In this document: piece after piece, positions 1 to 11,157 of the stretch
Layout of the letters: each line of letters begins with the position of its first letter
Numbering within the stretch: position 1 is the stretch's first letter
Assembly (NCBI GenBank): GCA_030704615.1
Contig: CM060731.1
Coordinates: 11,036,001 to 11,100,000, forward strand
DNA: 64,000 nucleotides
Direction: 5' to 3'
From: Takakia lepidozioides
Lineage: Eukaryota > Streptophyta > Takakiopsida > Takakiales > Takakiaceae
The notes under the pieces: model-generated
Database searches by the model: none
What the model was told of the DNA's origin: nothing
The model's input: only the letters and a program-made list of their open reading frames with translations
Program-made: the position numbers and the translations under genes

Positions 1-659
1 GAGTGGGTCCAAGTGTTTTGGAGCCCATCTGCCTACAAATTACTTGTACATGTATTATATTATTATATTAAATGTAGATGTTTCCAAGAACTGTTGTCGG
101 GGCCATGTCATCTATTCATTATGTTTCTATGGGGAACCCGTTGATCGGGCTGCCAAAGCCACCCGCAACATTGAGGGTTCTTTCTATTTTGACCCGACTC
201 TCAACTATCAACTGCCCCTACATGTCTTCTCTGACACTCCAAGTCATGAAAGTAGGCCCAAAACTGAGTGGGGATTGAACCCGCTGATCTGCCCATTTTG
301 CAGACAGTTCCCCTCCCACCCTGAAATCCTAACGACCAACCAAATCATGCAGCCACATAGCTGAGCTACAAAGAGAAGATGAGCAAGAAAAACAACAAAC
401 AACAAGCACATGTAGGAGCTGAGTATTGTCCGTTAAAAATCGTGCGCAGAAGAGATCAGCTCAACGTGAAGTGCACATGTGCAATGGCGGGCACTTAGTA
501 GCACATATATTGAAGGGCTGATGATCGCAATAGCCCCCATATTTGCATTCATATTGACACAGCGCCGCAACACTAACAGGCATTCACAGCATGCAATATG
601 GTATCTTTCATAGCATGGAATAACAAAAAACCGTTAAAGCATGGCCACATACTGGAACA
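1..659. other. Gene-free stretch
   Basis: I see no coding structure here. Around 255-300 there is one tRNA T-arm-like module (GATTGAACCC read on +) that resembles the four hairpin modules near 34 kb, but it is single and less regular. Confidence 0.4.
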
Positions 660-1321
660 TTAACCCTTAAACGCCCGCGAGGCCGAAACTGGGCCTCGAA
701 AGATTTTTCAGGAACCATAACTTTTTCATATCTTGATCAAATTTTGCAAAATCAAAGCCGTGGATTTTCTCCCATCGTCTAGTTTGCAGATGGGAACCCT
801 GATAGCTCTAATTCCTGATTAGATAGTTGCAATTGCGATTTTTTTGGAGCGGGGTATGTGGCGAAGCGTGGAGGTTCCCGCGTTGTGGTTGTGCACGCTC
901 CAGTTCCCGCACGTTTGCAGGTGGTCTGACACCCCTGCTTTGACCAACCACCAGCAGATGTACACTTGGCCAATTTGAGCACTTTTTGGCTTGTTGGATG
1001 TAGGATGTGGTGGGGATGACCAGTGAGATGCATCAGCCCAATCGAGTTCCATCCCGTCATCCAAATTTCAGGAAAACCACTTGCAATTTTATTTTTATTT
1101 TTTTTGCCCCAAAAAATGCACCCCACATGCAACGGTGGCGTTTTTCTGATTTCCATCCGATTGGCCTGGAATTTGGTAGGTGTATGCAGGGGGTAGTTAG
1201 GAAGATAATGTCAGGTCAAATTTTAAAATCCCTTTTTTCCCGGAAATTACAGGGTTTTTTCACCCCAGGGGTAGTGATTTTGGGAAAAGTCAAACTTACC
1301 CAGTGGGCGTTTAAGGGTTAA
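660..1321. mobile_element. TTAA-flanked piggyBac-like MITE, copy 1
   Basis: The element proper runs 664-1317 (654 bp). It starts CCCTTAAACGCCC and ends with the exact inverse, GGGCGTTTAAGGG, and is bounded on both sides by TTAA (660-663 and 1318-1321). A TTAA target site plus a terminus starting CCC is the hallmark of the piggyBac superfamily. No open reading frame is of meaningful length, so it is non-autonomous. Read on the minus strand, its right half matches the left half of the copy at 39.26 kb: TIR, then TTGACTTTTCCCAAAA, a GCCAATC block and AAACGCCACCGTTGC. Confidence 0.8.
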
Positions 1322-3290
1322 AGGGAGGTAAAGGTAGTAGCCTTCATTTCTGTAAAACACTGGCAGAGCGTCGCATGAGCACTAACACCAGTGCAGCTTG
1401 CAAACACTTGTGCATAGTGCAACATGAAATACATCCATAAGTCCACGCAGTATGGCCACAACCAGCAAGTTCTTCGGGTAATAGCCAGCAGGGGACCTAA
1501 TTATCACGCACAACAGGAACCCATCATAGCTTGCAATATACAACAGTAGTATCACGAAATGGAGCAACGCATCTCTGTAAACATGCTAAGAGCATCCCCA
1601 CCCTTGAGCCCAAAAGACTCCCTGTAACGCCAAATTATTGTGATTGATTCAGGGCCTGTTGGGTTCTGTGGCGAGGCATCCCTGACTCACGCACACCCTT
1701 ATCCTTGAATTGCCCATGCTATCCCCGCGCACCTCGGTTCCCATTGGCATGAAGGGTCATGGTCGCGACGAAGATCTGACACGCACGCACTAGACATGGG
1801 CATGGTCACGTTGACTTGGATTCAGGGGCAGGTTCAGGGCCCTGAATATGGCGCTCGGGTTCAGGGCACAGAACGATATTCAATGCCCGTTTTTTATGGG
1901 ATATAGGGTTCAGGGCAAGGGTGTGTGAACGTTGTCCCGCCCACCTTGAAACTATATACCCCAATATTCTGTTGGTGTGCTGGGTTCAGTGTAGGGTGGG
2001 GATGCTCTAAGTGCGAAAGTGAATAGAATGAAAGAGAGGGAAAAGAAAAGCGTTTGAGTTGCCAAATGGGGGCCAAGGGAGAAATGGCAGCCGATGCCAC
2101 CCTACATATCTTGGGGATCCGCATAGCAAGGTGCCATAGCGGGTGCTTTCATGCCACATAGGGCGAACAACCTTCCTGGCCGCCGGCGGCTCACTTGAGC
2201 CGTTGGACCCCGGGTACATGCCCCCATACAAATTGGGCATGCAGATGGTCAACCCTGCGTGGCCCCTCTCCTGCCATGCGTTTTTTGACGAGCTGGTTTT
2301 TGCAAAAATTTGCAAGTCGGAGTTTTGCGCCAAAATTGATGTTTTCAATGCAGGGTGTGGGCCCTGTCAAAAAATTTATTGCTTCATGAACCATGTCTTT
2401 ACACAACATTTGAAAAAGATATGGCAATTTTTTTATAGGCCGAAATCCGATTTAGGTTGCTTAGGAAGTTCAAGGTTAATTCTATAATGTACATAAGAAC
2501 AATATTGAATTGTAAATACAATACTAGCAAACTGTAGCTCAATTGGATAGTACAGTGCGTGCCTGCAAATTGCCAGGTTACTTGGACAAAGATTAGTTTA
2601 TCCTCTCATTTTAATCAAGGGGCTTGAAAGATGAATCACATCATGTATGCTTTATATATATATATATATATATTTGCAGCATCCTCCATTTCCTCTGGGC
2701 CTAACACCAACCCTCCGCCAAGCCTGCCCACTAAAACCTCAACATCTGCCGTCAAAAATTGAATCAAGGAAAATTGATCATATAATATGGGGTATTATAA
2801 GACTCGAGTGCTCGAGTGCAGTGTTTTTTTTTTACGGCAAAAAATCGTCAAATTTCGACCTGGAAAATGGGTCAGCGCTACTTGTACAAAAGAATTAGGG
2901 GGGGGGGGTAAAATCTGAAATTTTCACAAATAAAACACCAGTAGTTGAGAATTAGGAGCTTAATTTTGTAGACGTGGACCAGTTAAAACATGCCACTTGG
3001 AATATAGCCATTTTTCTAGCCCTGTCACCTCGTTATTCTCGCAGTGGGCACGGGATAGAATTCACATGTGGCCTCGCCTACCATTTTGGAAAAATAAAAA
3101 TAAAACACTGCTCGAGAGACTCCTCCTGGAGGAGATGTAAATTACAACATCCTTCATCACCAAGCACTAGTGCCTTCCATTGGAAAGAGGATGCTTTGAA
3201 CCCTAGATCACTTAACTTACGAATAGACACGGCACAAACACCCATTTGGGCTACCTGCTTTAGTACAAGATTATAATGTTTTAATGGGGT
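1322..3290. other. Gene-free stretch with degenerate tRNA-like sequence
   Basis: No supported gene. Around 2530-2585 is an A-box-like TAGCTCAATTGG followed by a weak B-box, probably an old SINE head. A (TA)n run lies at about 2655-2675 and a G run at about 2899-2908. Confidence 0.35.
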
Positions 3291-3529
3291 CAAAACTTAT
3301 TGGCTCTCTTTTGTATAGAGACTATGCATAGTGTTGAAGTCAACGGAACAATGTGGTCAAAGACCTTACACCAAACCTTACACCATGTCAAGGCTCCGAT
3401 TGGTGTGTTGTGCTGAGTCATGCCCCTTAGTCAAGTCACCTCCCTTTATGTTTTGCCGAGCAAGAGAGTTTTGGGGCTTATTATTTTGTGTGTGGCTAAA
3501 TTGTCAGTGCGGCAGCTGCAGTATGGTAT

Positions 3530-3707
3530 ATATGACTGCAGTGAGAGATATTACTTGGTTCATATGACTGTAGTCATCCGGACCGTACCATCCTGTACTC
3601 ATTGTATTGACTTGGTTTGCACGACTTACAGTCATAGAAGTCATATGTACCGTTTATGACTGCAGAATAGTCATATATAGTCATAAATACCGCGATCTGT
3701 TGTAGTG
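3530..3707. mobile_element. CACTA-like transposon end (right end only)
   Basis: The stretch ends in TTGTAGTG at 3700-3707, the inverse of CACTACAA, which is the usual CACTA terminus. Before it, AGTCATA/TATGACT motifs recur in both orientations (for example near 3530, 3565, 3633, 3655 and 3680), which fits the subterminal repeats of CACTA elements. I find no matching left terminus, so the copy is truncated or its left end is unrecognisable. The same end type and motif recur at 35.92 kb. Confidence 0.45.
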
Positions 3708-6700
3708 TATGTTAGCCAATCTACAAAGTTCTAAGTAAGAACAAACATTAAGATCAATAAGATGTAGGATTTTCAGATCTTACACATCAATTTTTCTATG
3801 CATTATTTTCTACATCTTATTATAGATTTATGAAGTCATGAAATCTTATAGACGTACTTTTGTTTAATATTCATATAGAGATAATGCAACAAATTTGTAC
3901 ATATACGAATTGTACATATAATAGATGATGAATGTCTGTTACCACTCCTCGTGAACCCATGTTTTTTTATTCATCACCTCTATCCACCGGCCTTTCCAAA
4001 ACGATCGAGATGCAAAGTGAATAACATGATTCGTTTTATTTTGTTAATGTTGAAATGGTTTGTTACACCCTAATAAATGAGTCCAAGGATGTATATGCGT
4101 CCATGACGAATATACGAGGGGGCAAATATGTTGTCCATTTGAACCTTCATCTCGAATGGGTTATACTTGACCGTCAATCATCAAGACATTGGTGTTGTTT
4201 AGCTTATTTAAAAAAAATTGCGTTGTTCTGATTGGAGTAGTTTGGTTGTCCTAAACATCATCATACATACTCATAGAGTTTAAAGAGCCAGTGCAATAAT
4301 CTAGAGAGTTTCTATTGAAATTTGTGAACTAAACTAAAGAAATTTGAATTGTATATCCCCCGTGGATAGTAGTTTATTCCTCTCTCTCGGTCTTGCTGCC
4401 TGGTCTGTGCGCATTCAAATGAGAACCGTTTCACTGGTGTTGCATCTAGCATATGACTTATTGGCACGAAAAACTAACGTTCTTGTATATTGAGAGAGTT
4501 TTTGCTTTGGATATTGCACGATATCCCAATACAATCAACTTTATTAGTAACAGTTGTACTTATGTATGTGTTTTTGTGTGTGGATGCGTTTTTTTGCCTC
4601 CGATGAGTACATATATTTTATTTGAATTTTTATATACGAACTATAATTAAATTGATGATCATGTGTATTGTTTTCGAGTATGTTTGGGATTAAGCACAAA
4701 GGGATATCGGTAGTACACGTCTATGCTCTGGGGATAACCTTGAAGAAGCAGCCTCTGAGGGGAGCAAGAAGAAGTATGCCGAACTCCCCTCGGTTCTCTT
4801 TAATAGATGAGAGGTTAGAATTTCAGTGAAGGAGATTTCCGGAGTCATGGGACTCCCCTCCTCTTTGCATTTCTGTAGGTTGGCTGAGTGTTGCATAGAC
4901 AGTAGGAATAAGTTTGATTGTCACTTTGCAGACTTGACCTCGTTGCGTGAAGCCGTGAAGAACTGTAGGTCACTCTTTCAGCGTCATCGATCTCTCCACA
5001 TTAGAGAAAAAACTTCATATTGTTGGGAAGACCATTTTCTTAAGATGGCACAAATAACATGCATCAGCAGGACTTCAATGTGTCATGTGCCACGTCATGA
5101 GTTTCCCAAATGATGATTGATAAATTGTGTCTTCAAGCGTGTGATGAGTGGAAAACAATAACCACCATGCTTTCTACCTACAAAGATCAACACTGCATTC
5201 TACATCACTCACGAAAGATATCTAAGCCATCCAAATTCATGAGCTGCTATTAACCCATATGAATACAAAGATTAAGACAAAAATTTAAATTTCCAAATAC
5301 ATTAGAAGAATCACAACAAATTGTTGGGCTGCAAAAAGATGTGGTTTGTAAACCTGTTACCAATCACATTTGCAAAGAATGGCAAACAAGCTAATGGCAG
5401 GGGGTGGGAGGGAGCAGGACTAGGAGCAACACTCCAACACTTGTCATGTCTTGTTTTACCTACTTTAAGAATTTGTTTATCTTGTTCTTCATTTTCTCTC
5501 TTGCTTTTACGCACGATGCAATATGCTCACTTAACATGGTGACGCGCATGCAGATTAAATGGTTTTTTGGACCATGTCAATATGGGTGCAGATGGCTGCC
5601 TTGTCAGGGGCTGCGTTGAAGCTTAGTACATTTATCAAGACATTGATATTGCTCAGCCATTGGACTTGCTCATCAAAGTCGTTTCACAATTTACCAAACT
5701 ACGAGTTTCCTGGTTTGGCATGCTGATGCTTCCTTTTGACTTATGTTTTGCTGCCTTTGATGAGATTGTTTCTAATTGGCTATTCGCTAGGAGTGACTGA
5801 TGTCTAATGACTTTTTTCCAGACCTTCTTAAAGTGAGTTGACTTCTCTGCATAAGTGTAAGATGTTGATAAGTGGATAACATCCTCGCATGCCTACAGTG
5901 TTAGAAGAGGCATTCATATCCCCACATAAATGGAGGTGATGTAATTCGACGGTGTAGATAGCCTTCGTATAGATCACGTGGTTTGATTCGATCACATGGT
6001 TTAATTCAATTTTTGTCATAAACGGTGCATATTGAGGGTGAAACTGCATGTTGGAAACTTTGGTTTTTTACTTTGAGAACATCGACATATTGCATGCAAT
6101 ATAATGATCCCCCACGTCTTTTATTTCTTTCAATACGAAGATCACAATACAACTTACTTAAAAGCATGACATTTGGACATGCGGTCATGTTTTCAAGAGA
6201 CCTAAATGCATTTGACTTTCTAAAAGTACCAAAGGCTGAGACACTAAAGGTAGTGCCAAAGTTGACAAAATTTTCAATTGTCGGAGTAAGAATCTTGAGT
6301 TAAAAATGATTCGGTTAAATGATCAAAACATATTTCCCAAAGAGAATCAACAGAGATGATACTTGATCAAATACATTTTACAAAATGGCAAAAATCTAAA
6401 CAATGTGCAAGCATTTCTTCACAAAACATACATCAATTATGAGGAGAGGCCGAACAAGAAGCTAGAGGTAGAATCTGAGAGAAAAGATTGGGGAAACCAT
6501 TTTCCCATAAGCACCATGATTCCAAAGCTACCCAATATCCACACTTCTCAAACCACCTAGCTAAATTGTTTTTTGACAAAGTTGCTTCCAACACAAAACG
6601 ATCGCCTTACGATCAACGTCTCCCTAAGAATATATTAGCTTTAAGTTTTTTAATAATGATGTTATCCGGGGACCAAGTAGAGGTGAGCTTGAGCCAAAAC

Positions 6701-7900
6701 CATGTAAATTCTAGTCAACCATAAATGTTTATCTAAATTAAAAAACCCTTTGATGCTATGCCTTAAAATGGAATAAAAAAATTATATGTAATTCTAAGAT
6801 AATTTGGATATATAAAAAGACAAGGAAAAAAAGATGTTTATGCTCAACTTCTTTAGGATTGCACAACTCACAAAACTGAACTTCTTTGTCCATCCTCCAA
6901 TCTCAATCTTTAGACAATGAAATACAACTCTCTATATTCCAGGACTGCTATATAGCTTTCTTACTAGGGTTCATAACCCCTATATCTGATAATAGTTTTG
7001 TGATCATTTTGATACATTCGATCACTCACGAGATAGCAACCCCCTCTAGATACCAACATGTCCAAAATTCTCTTAAAAGGTGGTTGGGATTATTTGTTCA
7101 ATCCATTTTTTCAAATTAATGTGTAATTCTACATATGCACTCTGGGGCCTAGTATCTAACGCGTCTATAGGTCCTTCCATTGGATATGACCATTTTTTAT
7201 TTATTTTATTATTATTACTTTATCTAGTGTTGCTATTAAATTATGCCATCCATTTCTTGAGAGTGTCCATGATATCTGTTTTTTATCCAACAAATATCAT
7301 AGTGATATTTTTTACAAATATTTTGCATCTTAAATTGTTCCATTTTTATCTCTTATCTCTATCCTATGAACATATTTGTTTCATAATGATATTATTCTAG
7401 GGGATTTATAATGAGAATAATCTCAAAATATTCCAATGTACATGTCGCATGAGCTTATTCTCAATCTCATGTGTTTTAAAATTTTATCTTGTGACTCATA
7501 TATCAATATATGAGTATATATATATTGTAGTAAAAAAGAATATATTTTGGCACATCCTGGCCATGAGATGCTGCGCTCAAGGTCATCGGACATCGTGCGA
7601 GGGCACGTGGTGGCACTCAATGCACTATCCAACTAAGCAACCAACTAGGGGTAACATAATAATATTTTTTGGAATAATCACAATAACAGTGATCACCCTA
7701 TGCTGGCTAGCCCCCCCCCGGAATGTTCACATTTGCTATATTTGACCCACGTACGATCATCTATGAATCAACCCCACCATTACCAAAGTATATGAAGTAT
7801 CCAGAGCCATCCCTCTAAATTAGTCTATGTACACCACTCAGACAGCCCACAAATACCATGTACTTTCTTTGCACAATTAAAGCAAATATTAAACTAGTTG
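3708..7900. other. AT-rich gene-free stretch
   Basis: About 4.2 kb with no gene I can support. Reading frames are short and show no recognisable domain. This is probably decayed repeat DNA. Confidence 0.4.
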
Positions 7901-8032
7901 TTTGGCCCTACTGCCATAGTCTATGAACCGCAACAAGTGCCCCACATCTACCCTCGCATCAACCCAGACAAATGGAATATGGCCACCCCACGACCACCTT
8001 GGTAAACCCAACAACAACACCCATTCGGACAA

Positions 8033-9375
8033 ATGCCGGACTTTACAAACTTAGCCCCTTTAAAATTCCCTTCCCACCAATGTGTATATACAGATGTCTC
8101 CCTAAAAGATGCACATGCAGGGTATGGTACATACTCTCCCAATAACAATTCAAGAACATACAACCGTCTTCCAGGTCGTCAAAATATTTTACGTATAGAA
8201 CTCATGGCTATACATGATGTGTTGAAAGCACTACCATGTCATCTTGGTTCGACCACCTACTACCTCTTTACAGATAGCTTAGTCTCTTTGTATCTCCTCT
8301 CTAACCAAAACCTTAAATCCTCCTCCCAAATTCATCACCCTGACCGTCACCTCATTAATGCCATCATAGATATTGTATACTCATCCCCAATACAAATTCA
8401 TCTCCACAAAGTCAGATCCCATATAAGTATCACGGGTAATGAGATAGCAGACGAACTTGCCCAACTTGGAATCATCCAACCTACTACTTACCCCACGACT
8501 GACTCTATTCACTTGGCATATCCATTCTAGCTGACATCCACTAAAGCTAGATTCCCGGACATAGCCCCCATTCGGGACCTGCATGCATATATGACAGAAG
8601 AAACTATGGATCAAATCCGTGCATCGCCCACCTTTCTAAAACCCTAGGTATATATCCAAATGGGTTACGCCACCTCAGCTGCTCCACCATATGTCTAATC
8701 ACTTATGGAAATCTCCAATAATCACTGATGCCCAAATTAAACAAACTCTCCGATTTCGATACGGACAATACATGGGCAATCAACGGCGTAATTTATTTTG
8801 GCCTATATTATATTCTAACAAGAACTGCACGTTATGTTATTCCCAACCCCCTCGAGTGGACACATGGCCGCATCTTCTTTTCCACTGTAAACATCCCATT
8901 ATCCATGGACTTCACATTACTCGACATAATCAAGGAGTTTGGCAACTCCATAAACTTCTTCTCACACACCCTAAAACTAGATGGTACAACCTCATTAATG
9001 CAGGCACATTTCAAGGTAGGCCACCGGACCACACAATACCTTCATGGTTGCTACCATGTACATGCGCTAATCACCCATGCCTCTGTTTGGCAAGATTATG
9101 TCCAGATATTCTTCTTGTCCAAGGACTCCCCATCTCGTCGACAGCACCAACAGGTCCACTCCCCTCCCTCACTATCCACATCATTGAATTTACCTTCTGT
9201 CATGACAGAGATCCCGACCAATCCATTATGTTCAAACGTGAAAATACGAACCCCTAGTTCTAGCCCTCCGTCAATAAGGATGGAACACTGCCCCTCTGAC
9301 AATTATCACCACTGGTGTCAAAGGGGGAGCTCACTGTCACAACAGTCTAATCCTAAACAAAAACCTTGAACTGCC
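8033..9375 (+). pseudogene. LINE-type ORF2 C-terminus: RNase H, zinc knuckle, PD/ExT region
   Basis: The first open block (8033-8530) is an RNase H fold. It has Asp in YTDVS (about residue 21), Glu in IELMA (56), Asp in FTDSL (81) and the HxxxxxGNEIAD end (His130, Asp140), so the catalytic tetrad is intact. A TAG at 8528 is followed by more in-frame sequence and another stop. A second block (8691-9257) carries a C-X2-C-X11-H-X4-C zinc knuckle (about residues 46-66), then a Cys-rich segment, PD (138-139) and EFT (166-168). Frame-shifted homology-like sequence runs on to about 9370. RNase H followed by CCHC is typical of LINE ORF2 ends. The PD...ExT part resembles the restriction-like endonuclease of R2-type LINEs. 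It is broken by stops and lacks the reverse transcriptase, so it is not active. Confidence 0.7.
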
Positions 9376-9579
9376 TCATAAATATACCCCCCCCCCTATT
9401 ACGAACATTACACTTCACGGCCATCACTTCACTAACAGCCATTATCCTCAACAAAAGGAAGATTGAAAGTGGCCAGCTTGTCGCTTAGTAACTGGTTCTT
9501 GTTACCATAGAGCCCACCCCCCAAAGGGAGCAGTACCCACACGGGGAAGAGGCTCTTATTTATGCTAGCTTTGGCTAGC

Positions 9580-9602
9580 GTCATATATATATATATATAT
9601 AT
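9580..9602. repeat. (AT)n microsatellite
   Basis: Uninterrupted AT dinucleotides in the spacer between the LINE remnant and the MULE-like MITE. Confidence 0.8.
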
Positions 9603-9767
9603 TACGCAAGGGATCGCTTGTTATAGAACGATCATCATTGTTAGATTACAACCTAACCGACATATGAGTCAATGGGTCCAATCAAAGACGATATGTACGT
9701 GCTATTTTATAAATAGGAAACACATCCATTTTGTTCAGATGTACCGAGTTTCAAGTTCTCTCGCATA

Positions 9768-10299
9768 TATGACCCTGCCTCTCATTGTTTAATAATAGGG
9801 TCATGAATGCACGGGCGGGCCCCGCCAGTATGACCATGGGGTGAGCTCATAAGCCCACCGCCCATTCACCGGGTCGGCGAGATTCTGAATTTTTTCTAAG
9901 TCCTTGTTAATCTACAGTGGCAGACCTTCTAGCGGACTAGGCAGACCCTCCAGCAGACCCTTTCGACAAAATATATATTCAATAACACACATTACTGCCA
10001 CGACACAACATAACAATATTTGAACTCCATGCCTCATGTTTATCATTCATTGCTCTTAACCACCACACTACCCGCCACTTTCTAAAAGTCCTTGCAATAA
10101 CTAATGTGTTATGTGCATATTGTGGGCCCCAGCAGACCAGCCTGCCGGGTAGACCTAGCAAGCAGACCGGCGGGGATTGGCGGGTCCGGGTAGGGGCGCT
10201 CCCACCCTTCGCAACCCTTCTGCCACACGCGGGCCCCGCCGCAGCCACACGCGCGGGCATTCATGACCCTATTATTGTTAAATGAGAAGCTATGACCCC
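9768..10299. mobile_element. MULE-like MITE with long TIRs and 9-bp target duplication
   Basis: A perfect 20-bp inverted repeat, AATAATAGGGTCATGAATGC, lies at 9791-9810 and inverted at 10257-10276. Similarity continues outward to GC(C/T)TCTCATT at 9777-9786 and its inverse ending at 10290, so the element is about 9777-10290 (514 bp) with TIRs of about 34 bp. It is flanked by TATGACCCT (9768-9776) and TATGACCCC (10291-10299), a 9-bp direct repeat with one mismatch. Long TIRs beginning with G plus a 9-bp duplication point to the Mutator superfamily. The ends are GC-rich (GGGCGGGCCCCGCC) and the interior has no coding capacity. Confidence 0.65.
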
Positions 10300-10823
10300 C
10301 TACTAATCAGCACAATATGTACTGCACAAATCAATCAAAACTAATAAGTTATTTTAAAATACTCATAATCATGCTCTTGAAACATAATGTTCTTAAAAAA
10401 GAAATAGAAAACGGTGGACAAGCCCTGGAAACACTCTCATTTCTAAGTACAATATGTTGGAATATAATCATTAGGACTAATACAATGGAATAAGCTGAAG
10501 TTTGGATAATACCACTTTATGTTGAACTCATAATTCTAGAGCTCCACTTCCTTAGCATCCACCCAATAGGAGAGCGGTTAGGGCACAAACTTGCCTTACA
10601 AGCAATAGAGGGTTCAAAGTCAATATGTTAGGGGTTACCCATTACTGCCAGCTGAGTTGTAAAGGAGGATCATCCTATCAACCGGTCATCTAATTTGTGT
10701 GTATTTTGAGGATTTTTGAGTTGTGGAGAGCCTTGTTGCCCAATAATAGCAATTAGAATTTTAATATCCACCAGTATTGGGCGGTTCTTTGCTTTTTATG
10801 AGAACCGACCGTTCCCCACATCG

Positions 10824-11075
10824 GGTGGTAGCTCAGCTGGTAAGTGCACGTGTATCGCCCTGGTGGGTCGGGGTTCAAATCCGCTGCCCTGCCTAGTGTG
10901 TGGATTGTTAGTGACAGGTTGGTCTGGTGGTGACGTTTCCCTCCTGTGCATGCATGGCTTGTCTGAAAGGGGGTTAATTTTTCCACCTCCTCAAGGGCCT
11001 GAATTGTGAGCAGTCGCTCCCAGGTTTCCTTGGAAGGGAAGGAAAAAAGAAAAAAGAAAAAAGAAAAAGAAAAAA
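10824..11075 (+). mobile_element. tRNA-derived SINE, copy 1
   Basis: The 5' head is tRNA-like: A box TAGCTCAGCTGG at 10829-10840 and B box GGTTCAAATCC at 10872-10882, the two internal RNA polymerase III promoter elements at normal tRNA spacing. A unique body follows, ending ...GTCGCTCCCAGGTTTCC and then an A-rich tail built of GAAAAAA units (11041-11075). The same head, body and tail occur inverted at 41.69-41.92 kb, which shows it is a dispersed family and not a tRNA gene. I see no clear target-site duplication. Confidence 0.75.
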
Positions 11076-11157
11076 CTCTGTTCCAGTTTGGAAGTGGACG
11101 GCGGAATCTGCCGGTGCTGGGGTCTAAAGGATCCACTATGTATCTTTCCGGTACCCA

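Noticed and set aside
8728-9369. A 213-codon + strand frame as a gene
   Set aside because: It is the out-of-frame shadow of the LINE zinc-knuckle block, which has the recognisable motifs.
10575-10625. tRNA gene-like sequence (GAGCGGTTAGGGCAC ... GGGTTCAAAG)
   Set aside because: No acceptor stem pairs and the anticodon arm is absent. At best it is an old SINE head.
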